A DNA stretch of 64,000 nucleotides from Rhizobium johnstonii 3841. GTDB taxonomy: Bacteria; Pseudomonadota; Alphaproteobacteria; Rhizobiales; Rhizobiaceae. The DNA lies in the NCBI RefSeq assembly GCF_000009265.1, contig NC_008380.1, forward strand, positions 2,113,501-2,177,500. The letters are read 5' to 3'. This document shows positions 46,299-54,471 of the stretch, one piece after another; position 1 is the first letter of the stretch; each line of letters starts with the position of its first letter. Both the position numbers and the translations under genes were made by a program. The notes beneath the pieces were generated by a model that did no database searches, was not told the origin of the DNA, and saw nothing but the letters and a program-made list of their open reading frames with translations.

Positions 46299-46490
46299 AT
46301 GGGTTCTTTTAGCATGTGGCACTGGCTGATCGTTCTGGTCATCGTGCTGTTGTTGTTCGGTCGCGGCAAGATCCCGGAACTGATGGGCGACGTTGCCAAG
46401 GGCATCAAGAGCTTCAAGAAGGGCATGACGGACGAAGACGCGCCGGATACGGCAAAGACCGTCGATCACAAGGCCGACGAAACGAAGTAA
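46299..46490 (+). CDS. tatA: Sec-independent protein translocase TatA
   Basis: 63-residue Tat pore component. An N-terminal membrane helix ([16 protein letters not shown]), an [24 protein letters not shown] amphipathic helix with the FG hinge, and a charged tail are seen. CAGGGAG lies about ten bases upstream. It heads the tatABC operon, which exports folded proteins carrying twin-Arg signals. Confidence 0.97.
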
Positions 46491-46540
46491 CCAAGTCCGG
46501 GAAAAGCGCAGCCCCCGCGCTTCCCGTCCAGGAGCCTTGC

Positions 46541-47152
46541 ATGTTCGATATTGGCTGGACCGAGCTTTTGGTCATCGCGGTCGTACTGATCGTGGTCGTC
46601 GGTCCCAAGGATTTGCCGCCGATGCTGCGCGCTTTCGGCAAGATGACGCAGCGTGCCCGCAAGGTTGCGGGTGATTTCCGTGCGCAGTTCGATGAAGCGT
46701 TGCGCGAAGCCGAGCTTGATGATGTCCGCCAGACGATCAGCGACGCCCAGAAGCTCAACCCGGTCAACAGCCTGCGCGAGGCGATGAACCCGCTCCGCCA
46801 GATGGGCAATGAGATCAAGGCCGACCTGCAGAAGGCGACCACAGTCACGGAAAACAAGACCGAGGTGCCTCCAGATGCTGTCGCAGCCCCGACGCCGTCG
46901 ATGAGCTTGCCGGAAACGCCGCCATTGGTAGCGACACCTGCGCCGTCGGAACCGGTCGCCGCAGCGGTTGTGCAAGCCGATACGGTTGCCGCCAAGCCGA
47001 AGGCCGTGCGTAAGCCGCGCGGCAAGATTGCTGACAAGGTCGATGCTGCGGCTGCCGTTGCCGTGCCTGTGGAAAAGCCGAAACGCACGACGGCAGTCAG
47101 GAAGCCTGCAACGCTGAAGAAGCCTGCGCAGACAAAGAAGGACGAGGCATGA
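46541..47152 (+). CDS. tatB: Sec-independent protein translocase TatB
   Basis: 203-residue partner of TatC in the twin-Arg receptor complex. MFDIGWTELLVIAVVLIVVVGPKDLPPMLRAFGKMTQRARKVAGDF is the helix-hinge-amphipathic core with the Glu near residue 8 typical of TatB. A long Pro/Ala/Val/Lys-rich tail follows. GGAG lies six bases before the ATG. Its stop overlaps the tatC start (ATGA). Confidence 0.96.
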   Translation: MFDIGWTELLVIAVVLIVVVGPKDLPPMLRAFGKMTQRARKVAGDFRAQFDEALREAELDDVRQTISDAQKLNPVNSLREAMNPLRQMGNEIKADLQKATTVTENKTEVPPDAVAAPTPSMSLPETPPLVATPAPSEPVAAAVVQADTVAAKPKAVRKPRGKIADKVDAAAAVAVPVEKPKRTTAVRKPATLKKPAQTKKDEA

Positions 47153-47976
47153 GCGGTGATATCGAAGACAAGCCGCAGCCGTTGATCGAGCACCTGATGG
47201 AGCTGCGCACGCGGCTGATGTGGTCGATCGGCGCGTTTTTCGTCGCCTTCATCGCATGCTTCTTTTTTGCCAAGAATCTCTTCAATTATCTGGTCATCCC
47301 ATACAAGACAGCGGTCCAGTGGGCTAATCTCGACGTCGAGAAGGCCCAGCTCATCTACACCGCGCCGCAGGAATTCTTCTTCACCCAGGTCAAGGTGGCG
47401 ATGTTCGGCGGCCTTGTGGTCGCTTTCCCGATCATCGCCGCCCAAGTCTACAAGTTCGTGGCGCCCGGCCTCTACAAGAACGAGCGTCAGGCTTTCCTGC
47501 CGTTCCTGGTCGCCTCGCCGGTTCTGTTCCTGATGGGCGGCGCGCTCGTCTATTTCTTCTTCACGCCGATGGTCATGTGGTTCTTCCTGTCGATGCAGCA
47601 GGCGCCGGGTCATGACGAGATAGCGATCTCGCTGATGCCGAAGGTCTCGGAATATCTGAGCCTGATCATGACGCTGGTCTTCTCCTTCGGCCTAGTCTTC
47701 CAGCTGCCTGTCATCACCACGCTGCTCGCCCGTGTCGGTCTTCTGACGTCGCAATGGCTCGCCGAAAAGCGCAAGTTTGCCATCGTCCTCGCCTTCGTCG
47801 TCGCCGCCGTGCTGACGCCGCCGGACCCGATGTCCCAGATCGGCCTTGCGATACCGACGATCCTTCTCTACGAGATTTCCATCTATGCGGCGCGACTCGT
47901 GGAGCGCCAGCGTGCCCGGCAGGCGGTCGAAAAGGAAACCGGATCCGCAGACGTTGCCAAGACGGACAGCGTCTAA
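47149..47976 (+). CDS. tatC: Sec-independent protein translocase TatC
   Basis: 275-residue inner-membrane protein with six helices. PLIEHLMELRTRLMWSIGAF is the N-terminal family motif that helps form the signal-peptide site. The AGPGLYKNE-like loop appears as APGLYKNERQAFLPF. Later helices include FSFGLVFQLPVITTLLARVG. It overlaps tatB by four bases. Confidence 0.97.
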   Translation: MSGDIEDKPQPLIEHLMELRTRLMWSIGAFFVAFIACFFFAKNLFNYLVIPYKTAVQWANLDVEKAQLIYTAPQEFFFTQVKVAMFGGLVVAFPIIAAQVYKFVAPGLYKNERQAFLPFLVASPVLFLMGGALVYFFFTPMVMWFFLSMQQAPGHDEIAISLMPKVSEYLSLIMTLVFSFGLVFQLPVITTLLARVGLLTSQWLAEKRKFAIVLAFVVAAVLTPPDPMSQIGLAIPTILLYEISIYAARLVERQRARQAVEKETGSADVAKTDSV

Positions 47977-48018
47977 GCGGCGATCCCGGAATCCCTTCAT
48001 GAACGCCGTCGACTGCGT

Positions 48019-48112
48019 AATCCTTAAATCGGAATCGGTTTAAGGATTTAGGCAGCAATTCAAAGTGTTGCGGTGTCCTTTGCGCGTCTGAAAAGACAGG
48101 GCGGCGCCGTAA
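48019..48112. repeat. Dispersed intergenic repeat, copy 2 (type 2) with palindrome
   Basis: It begins with perfect 10-base arms AATCCTTAAA (48019-48028) and TTTAAGGATT (48039-48048), then GCAGCAATTCAAAGTGTT (from 48052), identical to a stretch at 4549. A hairpin-capable tail follows with GCGTCTGAAAAGAC. It lies between tatC and serS and could also end tatC transcripts. Confidence 0.65.
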
Positions 48113-48176
48113 CATCCGGTCGAGGCCCGATCAGGCTTTGGCCGGGCCACCTCTGTTGCAACGACCTGGAACGACG

Positions 48177-49460
48177 ATGCTCGATATCAAATGGATCCGT
48201 GAGAATCCCGAAGCGCTCGATGCCGCCCTAGCCAAGCGCGGCGCGGAGCCTCTGGCCCAAAGTCTCGTTGCCCTCGATGAAAAGCGCCGCTCCGCTGTGC
48301 AGAAGGCGCAGGACCTGCTGTCCCGCCGCAACCTCGCCTCCAAGGAGATTGGCGCGGCGATGGCCCAGAAGAATAGCGAGCTGGCCGAGAAGCTGAAGGC
48401 GGAGGTCTCCGAACTTAAGACCCTGCTGCCGGCGATCGAGGAAGAGGATCGCCAACTGACAGCCGAACTCAATGACGCGCTGTCGCGCATCCCGAACATC
48501 CCCTTCGACGACGTCCCGGTCGGCAAGGACGAGCATGACAATATCGTCACCCGCACCGTCGGCGAAAAGCCGCGCTGGAACCACGCACCGAAGGAGCACT
48601 TCGAAATCGGCGAGGCGCTCGGCTATATGGATTTCGAGCGCGCCGCCAAGCTCTCCGGCTCGCGCTTCACGGTTCTGACCGGGCCGCTCGCCAGGCTCGA
48701 GCGTGCGCTCGGCCAGTTCATGATCGATCTCCACACCAGTGAGCACGGCTATATCGAAGTCAGCTCGCCGCTGATGGTGCGCGACGAGGCCGTCTATGGC
48801 ACCGCCCAGCTGCCGAAATTCGCCGAGGATCTCTTCAGGACGACGGATGGACGCTGGTTGATTCCGACGGCCGAAGTGACGCTGACCAATCTGGTGCGCG
48901 AGGAAATCCTCGATCAGGAAAAGCTGCCGCTCCGCTTTACCGCGCTGACGCCGTCCTTCCGCTCGGAAGCAGGCTCTGCCGGCCGCGATACGCGCGGCAT
49001 GCTGCGCCAGCATCAGTTCTGGAAATGCGAGCTCGTCTCGATCACCGATGCCGAGAGCGCCGTTGCCGAGCATGAGCGCATGACCGCCTGCGCCGAGGAA
49101 GTGCTGAAGCGCCTCGGCCTGCATTTCCGCACGATGACGCTTTGCACCGGCGACATGGGCTTCGGCTCGCGCAAGACCTACGATCTCGAAGTCTGGCTGC
49201 CGGGGCAGAATGCCTTCCGTGAAATCTCTTCCTGCTCGGTCTGCGGCGATTTTCAGGGTCGGCGGATGAATGCGCGCTACCGCGGCAAGGACGACAAGAG
49301 CAACAAGTTCGTCCACACGCTGAACGGTTCCGGCACGGCGGTCGGCCGCTGCCTGATCGCCGTCCTTGAAAATTATCTGAACGAGGACGGTTCGGTCACG
49401 ATTCCGGACGTTTTGCTGCCCTATATGGGCGGATTGACCAAAATCGAACGGGCGGCTTGA
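48177..49460 (+). CDS. serS: Seryl-tRNA synthetase
   Basis: 427-residue class-II synthetase for tRNA-Ser and tRNA-Sec. The N-terminal long coiled-coil arm includes [32 protein letters not shown]. Motif 2 is [29 protein letters not shown]. Motif 3 is [18 protein letters not shown]. The start at 48177 begins [15 protein letters not shown], the usual N-terminus. It is followed four bases later by surE. Confidence 0.97.
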
Positions 49461-49464
49461 GGCG

Positions 49465-50238
49465 ATGCGCATCCTGCTTACGAATGACGACGGCATTCAC
49501 GCCGAAGGTCTTGCCGCGCTGGAGCGGATCGCGCGCACGCTGTCCGACGATGTCTGGATCGTGGCGCCCGAGACCGACCAGAGCGGCCTGGCCCATTCGC
49601 TGAGCCTCTCCGAACCTTTACGGCTGCGCAAGATTTCCGACAAGCATTTCGCCCTGCGCGGCACGCCGACCGATTGCGTCATCATGGGCATCAGGCAGGT
49701 GATGGACATCAAGCCGGATCTCGTCCTGTCAGGCGTCAATTCAGGTTCGAACGTTGCCGACGACGTGACCTATTCCGGCACGATCGCCGGCGCCATCGAG
49801 GGCACGATGCAGGGCGTGCGCTCCTTCGCGTTGAGCCAGGCCTATCTCTATGAGGACGGTGCACGCATCGTGCCCTGGGAGGTCTGCGAGAAGCATGCGC
49901 CGGCTCTTCTGGAAAAGCTGATGGTCCTGGACCTGCCGGAGGGCACGTTCCTCAATCTCAACTTCCCGAACTGCCGTCCCGACGAGGTCGACGGCGCCGA
50001 GGTGACCATGCAGGGCAAGCTCGCCTTCAATCTGCAGGTCGATGCCCGCTCCGACGGCCGGGGCTTTCCCTACTACTGGCTGAAGTTCGGCGAGCGCGCC
50101 GGCGCCTTCGTCGAAGGCACCGATATTCACGCTCTGAAGCATAATAAGATCTCGGTAACGCCTTTGAAACTGGATCTGACCGATTATTCCGTGACGGACC
50201 GCGTGGCGCGGGCCTTGGGATACGGAGCACAAGTTTGA
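49465..50238 (+). CDS. surE: 5'/3'-nucleotidase SurE
   Basis: 257-residue metal-dependent nucleotidase acting on nucleoside monophosphates. [16 protein letters not shown] has the metal-binding Asp pair (8-9). [26 protein letters not shown] contains the conserved Asn, and FLNLNFPN and [12 protein letters not shown] follow. It overlaps the TTG start of pcm by four bases. The serS-surE-pcm-nlpD order parallels the surE-pcm-nlpD cluster of gammaproteobacteria. Confidence 0.96.
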
Positions 50239-50888
50239 CGGCAAGACTGGCGGAGAAGGAGGGCTTTGCGGCGCTCGTCCTCAGATTGCGTGCCGAAGGC
50301 ATCTCGGACCTCGACCTGCTGACGGCGGTCGAGCAGACGCAGCGTTCGTTGTTCGTGCCGCCGCAATTCGCCGACGACGCCTATTCGAGCCGGACGATCC
50401 CGATCGAATGCGGTTCCTTCCTCGAAGGCATCGATTTTGCCGTCCGCATCCTGCATCACCTGAAGCTCAAGCCCGGCCAGCGCGTCCTGGAGATCGGCAC
50501 TGGAAGCGGCTTTACCGCCGCCGTGATGGGCCGCCTGGCCGAGCGTGTTCTGTCCATCGACCGCTATAAGACGCTGACATCAGCCGCGCAGCGGCGCATG
50601 GAATCGCTTGGTCTGCGCAGCGTCGTCATCCGCCAGGCCGACGGCAGCGCCGGCATGCAGGGTGAGGGCACCTTCGACCGCATCCTGGTGACAGCCGCCT
50701 TCAACGCGATGCCGCGCTTTTATACCGACCAGCTCGTTTCCGGCGGCTCGATGATCGCGCCGCTGATGATTTCCGAGAACGAGTGTCGGATGGTGCGGTT
50801 GACGAAAACCGGCAGCCGTTTCGAACGCGAGGAACTGTTCGAAGCGCCCTATTTGCCGATCGTTCCGCGTCTTGCCTCGCTGCTGTAG
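50235..50888 (+). CDS. pcm: Protein-L-isoaspartate O-methyltransferase
   Basis: 217-residue SAM-dependent repair enzyme that methylates isoaspartyl residues in damaged proteins. [32 protein letters not shown] is motif I with the acidic loop end. [16 protein letters not shown] follows, and GGSMIAPLM is motif III. The start is a TTG overlapping the surE stop, with GGAG upstream. It is the canonical PIMT of the two family members in the window. Confidence 0.93.
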
Positions 50889-51129
50889 ACGTGGATGATT
50901 TCAGGCCGGACAGGCCTGAGATTTGCCATCAGAAAAGAGCGCGCATGGTCTCGTCCGAGAACCGCTGAGACTTTTCGGCATCACGCTCAGCACACTGCGA
51001 TTTTTCACCCGTAAACTATGGTTATCAACTTCTCAAAAAAATCGCACTGATTCCAGCATCTTAACTGCGTGGTAATACTAACGCGTTTTAATAGACTCAC
51101 AAATGGTTGCGTTCTCAGTGGGTCGAGTC
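50889..51129. promoter_or_regulatory. Gap containing the nlpD upstream region
   Basis: About 240 bases between pcm and the nlpD-like gene. It turns AT-rich past 51010 (TAACTGCGTGGTAATACTAA, TTTTAATAGACTC), which suits a promoter. No site can be assigned with certainty. Confidence 0.35.
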
Positions 51130-52731
51130 ATGCGTTTCAGTCTTTCGCCAAAGTTCGGGAAGTCGGCCGGTAATCTTCTGGTTGTTAGCCTGCTGGCAAG
51201 TGCCGCAACGGGCTGCAGTTCCGATGTGACACGGTTTGGCGGCTTGTTTTCCTCCTCCGGGCAGGACCAGATCACCACAAGTTCCATTCCGCGCAGGAAT
51301 ATGAACGGTCCTCAGGGCGATCCGGTGCCGCGCGCCGATCTTAGCAGTTCGGCCGTTGCCAGCCAGTCGGGGTACGGCGGCGGCAATGATGCGGTGAACC
51401 AGCCTTATCCCTCACGCCAGGGTTACGATCCGACCCGCACGTCGAGCTCGAGCGCACGTCTCGCTTCCGCGCCGGTCTCAGTGCAGCGTTCAGAGCTGGC
51501 CGCGCCGACGGCCGTTGCTCCGTCCCGGCAGCGAGATAAGGATGTCGCGCTCGCCCAGCCTTTCCCATCTGCGCCGCAGGCCGAAAAGCCCAGATTGGTA
51601 GCGCCGGCGGCACCCAAGGTGACGCCCGATACGCTGACAACAGGCACGACGCCGAAGGTTTCCGGCTGGTCCGCGACCAACGCTCCTTCGGTGACGCTGC
51701 GTCCGGGTGAAAGCATCGCCACGCTCTCCAGGCGTTTCGGCGTACCGGAAAAGGAAATCCTGCGCGTCAATGCTCTGAAGACGGCATCTGCCGCTCAGCC
51801 CGGCCAGGCGATCCTGATCCCGACCTTCAACGGCGGCAATGCCGCCAAGGCGGCATCGCAGGCGGCTGACCTTTCCAAGCCCGGCAAGATGCCGGCGCCG
51901 AAGGCGCCTGAGCAGAACGTCGCTGTCGTTCCGGGCGCTAATTCCGCCCGCGACAAGACGCTGGCGAGTGGCGATGTCACCGGCAAACTTCCCGCCGGCA
52001 CCGGCAAGGATCCGAAGGCGCCTGCCGGCACCTATGTCGTCAAGCAAGGCGATTCCCTGGCAAAGATTGCCAAGGCGACCGGTAGCAATGTCGACGACCT
52101 CAAGGCCGCCAACAATCTTTCGGCCAGCTCGCTCCGCATCGGTCAGGCTCTGAAAATCCCGAACGGCACCGCCGACAATATCAAGACCGCCTCGATCCCG
52201 GCTGAGAAGGTCGATCCGAAGCCGGCTCAGCCGGCGGCTGCACAGCAGACGGCTTCCGTTCAGCCAGCACCCTATAAGGCGCCGGCCGCCACGCAGACCG
52301 TCGACGATGTCGAGAAGAAGTCGGACGTCAGCTCCGCCGCGCCTGAATCGACCGGCATCGGCAAATATCGCTGGCCGGTTCGCGGCCAGGTCATTGCTTC
52401 ATACGGCGCCAACGTCAACGGCAACCGCAATGACGGCATCGACATTTCGGTACCGCAGGGCACGCCGATCAAGGCTGCCGAAAACGGCGTCGTCATCTAT
52501 GCCGGCAACGGCCTGAAGGAACTCGGCAACACGGTTCTCGTCCGTCACGACGACGGTACCGTCACCGTCTACGGCAACGCCGATACGCTGAGCGTTGCCC
52601 GCGGCCAGAAGATCCAGCGCGGCCAGACCGTCGCCGTCTCCGGCATGAGCGGCGACGTCAAGCAGCCACAGGTCCATTTCGAGGTGCGCAAGGATGCGTC
52701 CCCGGTCAACCCGATGACTTTCCTGGAATAG
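51130..52731 (+). CDS. nlpD: NlpD-like LysM/LytM lipoprotein
   Basis: 533 residues with a lipoprotein signal ending SAATGC. Two LysM motifs bind peptidoglycan: LRPGESIATLSRRFGVPEKEILRVNAL (about 195) and VKQGDSLAKIAKATGSNVDDLKAANNL (about 305). A C-terminal M23/LytM domain (GQVIASYG...NDGIDISVPQGTPIKAAENGVVIYAG...VHFEVR) follows. The zinc ligands are missing: NDGID replaces HxGxD and VHFEVR replaces HLHFEI. It is therefore probably not a hydrolase but an amidase activator, as in E. coli NlpD. An ATG at 51103 is also in frame. Confidence 0.9.
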   Translation: MRFSLSPKFGKSAGNLLVVSLLASAATGCSSDVTRFGGLFSSSGQDQITTSSIPRRNMNGPQGDPVPRADLSSSAVASQSGYGGGNDAVNQPYPSRQGYDPTRTSSSSARLASAPVSVQRSELAAPTAVAPSRQRDKDVALAQPFPSAPQAEKPRLVAPAAPKVTPDTLTTGTTPKVSGWSATNAPSVTLRPGESIATLSRRFGVPEKEILRVNALKTASAAQPGQAILIPTFNGGNAAKAASQAADLSKPGKMPAPKAPEQNVAVVPGANSARDKTLASGDVTGKLPAGTGKDPKAPAGTYVVKQGDSLAKIAKATGSNVDDLKAANNLSASSLRIGQALKIPNGTADNIKTASIPAEKVDPKPAQPAAAQQTASVQPAPYKAPAATQTVDDVEKKSDVSSAAPESTGIGKYRWPVRGQVIASYGANVNGNRNDGIDISVPQGTPIKAAENGVVIYAGNGLKELGNTVLVRHDDGTVTVYGNADTLSVARGQKIQRGQTVAVSGMSGDVKQPQVHFEVRKDASPVNPMTFLE

Positions 52732-52752
52732 GTACAGCGTACCAGGAAACGC

Positions 52753-52779
52753 AAAAGCCCGGCCGCCAGCCGGGCTTTT
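52753..52779 (+). terminator. Rho-independent terminator after nlpD
   Basis: AAAAGCCCGGC pairs with GCCGGGCTTTT around CGCCA, 22 bases past the stop. It is followed immediately by an intergenic palindromic repeat. Confidence 0.85.
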
Positions 52780-52787
52780 GTCATTTA

Positions 52788-52890
52788 ATGGATGCCGCCC
52801 AAAAATGTGCAGCGCTTTTGGGAGGACGACCTGCACAGAGCAAAGACCGAAAATGCGTTGCATGGATCAAGTTCGATGCGACGTACTTTA
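52788..52890. repeat. Palindromic intergenic repeat, copy A
   Basis: About 100 bases made of two hairpins: GCCCAAAA...CTTTTGGG and a TGCGTTGCAT...ATGCGACG half. It aligns with copies at 53825 and 58802. It sits between convergent nlpD and the DUF815 gene and may help transcription end in both directions. Confidence 0.8.
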
Positions 52891-52895
52891 GATGT

Positions 52896-53768
52896 TTAGT
52901 CCCGGTCGATGTGAACCTGCATTCGTCCGGCCAAGTCTTGAATATACTGCCAGGCGACGCGGCCGGAGCGTGCGCCGCGCGTCGTTGCCCATTCCAGCGC
53001 TTCGGCATGCATCTTGTCGCGTTCGAGCCCGAGCTTGAAGTGATCGGCATAGCCGTCGATCATGCCGAGATAATCCTCCTGGCTGCATTTGTGGAAGCCG
53101 AGCCAGAGGCCGAAGCGGTCGGAAAGCGAAACCTTCTCCTCGACCGCTTCCGACGGATTGATCGCCGTCGACTGCTCGTTTTCCATCATGTGGCGCGGCA
53201 GGAGATGGCGCCGGTTGGAGGTGGCGTAGAAGAGCACATTGTCCGGCCGTCCTTCGATGCCGCCGTCGAGTGCCGCCTTCAGCGACTTGTAGGCGGTATC
53301 GTCGTGATCGAAGGAGAGGTCGTCGCAGAAGACGATCACGCGGTACGGCGTGTCCTTCAGGAGGTCGAGCAGATTGGGAAGGCTGGCGATATCCTCCCGA
53401 TGGACTTCGACCAGTTTCAGCGAAGCGCTGCTTTCGCGCCTGACATCCTCGTGCACGGCCTTGACCAGAGAGGATTTGCCCATGCCGCGCGCGCCCCAGA
53501 GCAGCACATTGTTGGCGGCATAACCCTCGGCGAAACGCACCGTATTCTCGTGCAGGATGTCGCGCACGTGATCGACGCCGCGGATGAGCGTCAACGCCAC
53601 CCGGTTCGGCCTCCTGACCGGCTGCAGATGCTGGCGCAATGGCGCCCAGACGAAACAGTCGGCAGCATCCCAATCGTTGAGGGCGGGTGCCGGTCCGGCA
53701 AGACGCTCGACGGCGTCTGCGAGCCGCTTCAGCTCGGCAAGCAGGGCTGTGTTGGTTTCCTCGGTCAT
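52896..53768 (-). CDS. DUF815-family AAA+ ATPase
   Basis: 290-residue P-loop ATPase. WGARGMGKSSLVKAV is Walker A (about 90-104), VIVFCDDLSFDHDD is the Walker B Asp pair, and NVLFYATSNRRHLLPR holds sensor 1 Asn. KVSLSDRFGLWLGF and a helical lid follow. The family resembles the YifB/IstB-like AAA+ proteins but its role is unknown. GGAGG lies eight bases before the ATG. It is flanked on both sides by copies of the same palindromic repeat. Confidence 0.9.
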   Translation of the reverse strand: MTEETNTALLAELKRLADAVERLAGPAPALNDWDAADCFVWAPLRQHLQPVRRPNRVALTLIRGVDHVRDILHENTVRFAEGYAANNVLLWGARGMGKSSLVKAVHEDVRRESSASLKLVEVHREDIASLPNLLDLLKDTPYRVIVFCDDLSFDHDDTAYKSLKAALDGGIEGRPDNVLFYATSNRRHLLPRHMMENEQSTAINPSEAVEEKVSLSDRFGLWLGFHKCSQEDYLGMIDGYADHFKLGLERDKMHAEALEWATTRGARSGRVAWQYIQDLAGRMQVHIDRD

Positions 53769-53824
53769 CGGTGGCCTCCTGATGTCTCACTGCGGCAATC
53801 CGCTTTGATCTTTCGATGCCGCTA

Positions 53825-53930
53825 ATGCATGTCGCCCGGAAGTGTGGAGCGGTTCCGGGATAACGACATGCTTGAAAACAAAAGAGCCAAAGCGCGTCGC
53901 ATCGATCAAGTGCGATGCGACGCGCTTTAG
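53825..53930. repeat. Palindromic intergenic repeat, copy B
   Basis: This is the best-formed copy. GCATGTCG...CGACATGC with inner CCCGGAA/TTCCGGG makes the first hairpin. AAAGCGCGTCGCAT and ATGCGACGCGCTTT form a perfect 14-base stem in the second. It lies between the divergent DUF815 gene and yajC. Confidence 0.9.
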
Positions 53931-54078
53931 CATGGCGTTTTGACGGCGGAAAGGTTATGAGGCAGCGGAATCGGTACTGTTTCCGGCTGTTTCTGTTGCA
54001 TTCATCGAAGCCGTAACTATAGTCCGGCAACCTGAAAAGAGAGGCGGAGTTCCGCCGCCCAAGCCTGAGGAGTTTAGC

Positions 54079-54426
54079 ATGTTCATCACCCCGGCATTCG
54101 CCCAGAGCGCGACCGATACCGCAACGGGATTCGGCGGCTCCGGTTTCGAAATGATCATCCTGTTCGTGCCGCTGATGGTCGTCTGGTACTTCCTGCTGAT
54201 CCGTCCGCAGCGCGCACAGGCGAAAAAGCGTGAGGAAACCCTGAAGGCGATCCGTCGCGGCGACCAGGTCGTCACCGGTGGCGGCCTCGTCGGCAAGGTC
54301 ACCAAGGTGATCGACGAAAAGGAAGTCGAAGTCGAGATCGCCGACGGCGTGCGCGTGCGCATCGTCCGCAGCGGCATCTCCGAAATTCGCGTTAAGGGTG
54401 AACCGGTCAAGGCCGACGCAGCGTAA
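54079..54426 (+). CDS. yajC: Preprotein translocase subunit YajC
   Basis: 115-residue accessory subunit of the SecDF-YajC complex. The single membrane helix FEMIILFVPLMVVWYFLLIRPQ is followed by a basic stretch and KAIRRGDQVVTGGGLVGKVTKVID. GAGGAG (in TGAGGAGTTTAGC) precedes the ATG. It lies 45 bases upstream of secDF. Confidence 0.96.
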   Translation: MFITPAFAQSATDTATGFGGSGFEMIILFVPLMVVWYFLLIRPQRAQAKKREETLKAIRRGDQVVTGGGLVGKVTKVIDEKEVEVEIADGVRVRIVRSGISEIRVKGEPVKADAA

Positions 54427-54471
54427 CAAGCGATAACGGCAGGACTGCCGGATCGGAAGATCGTCGAGAGA

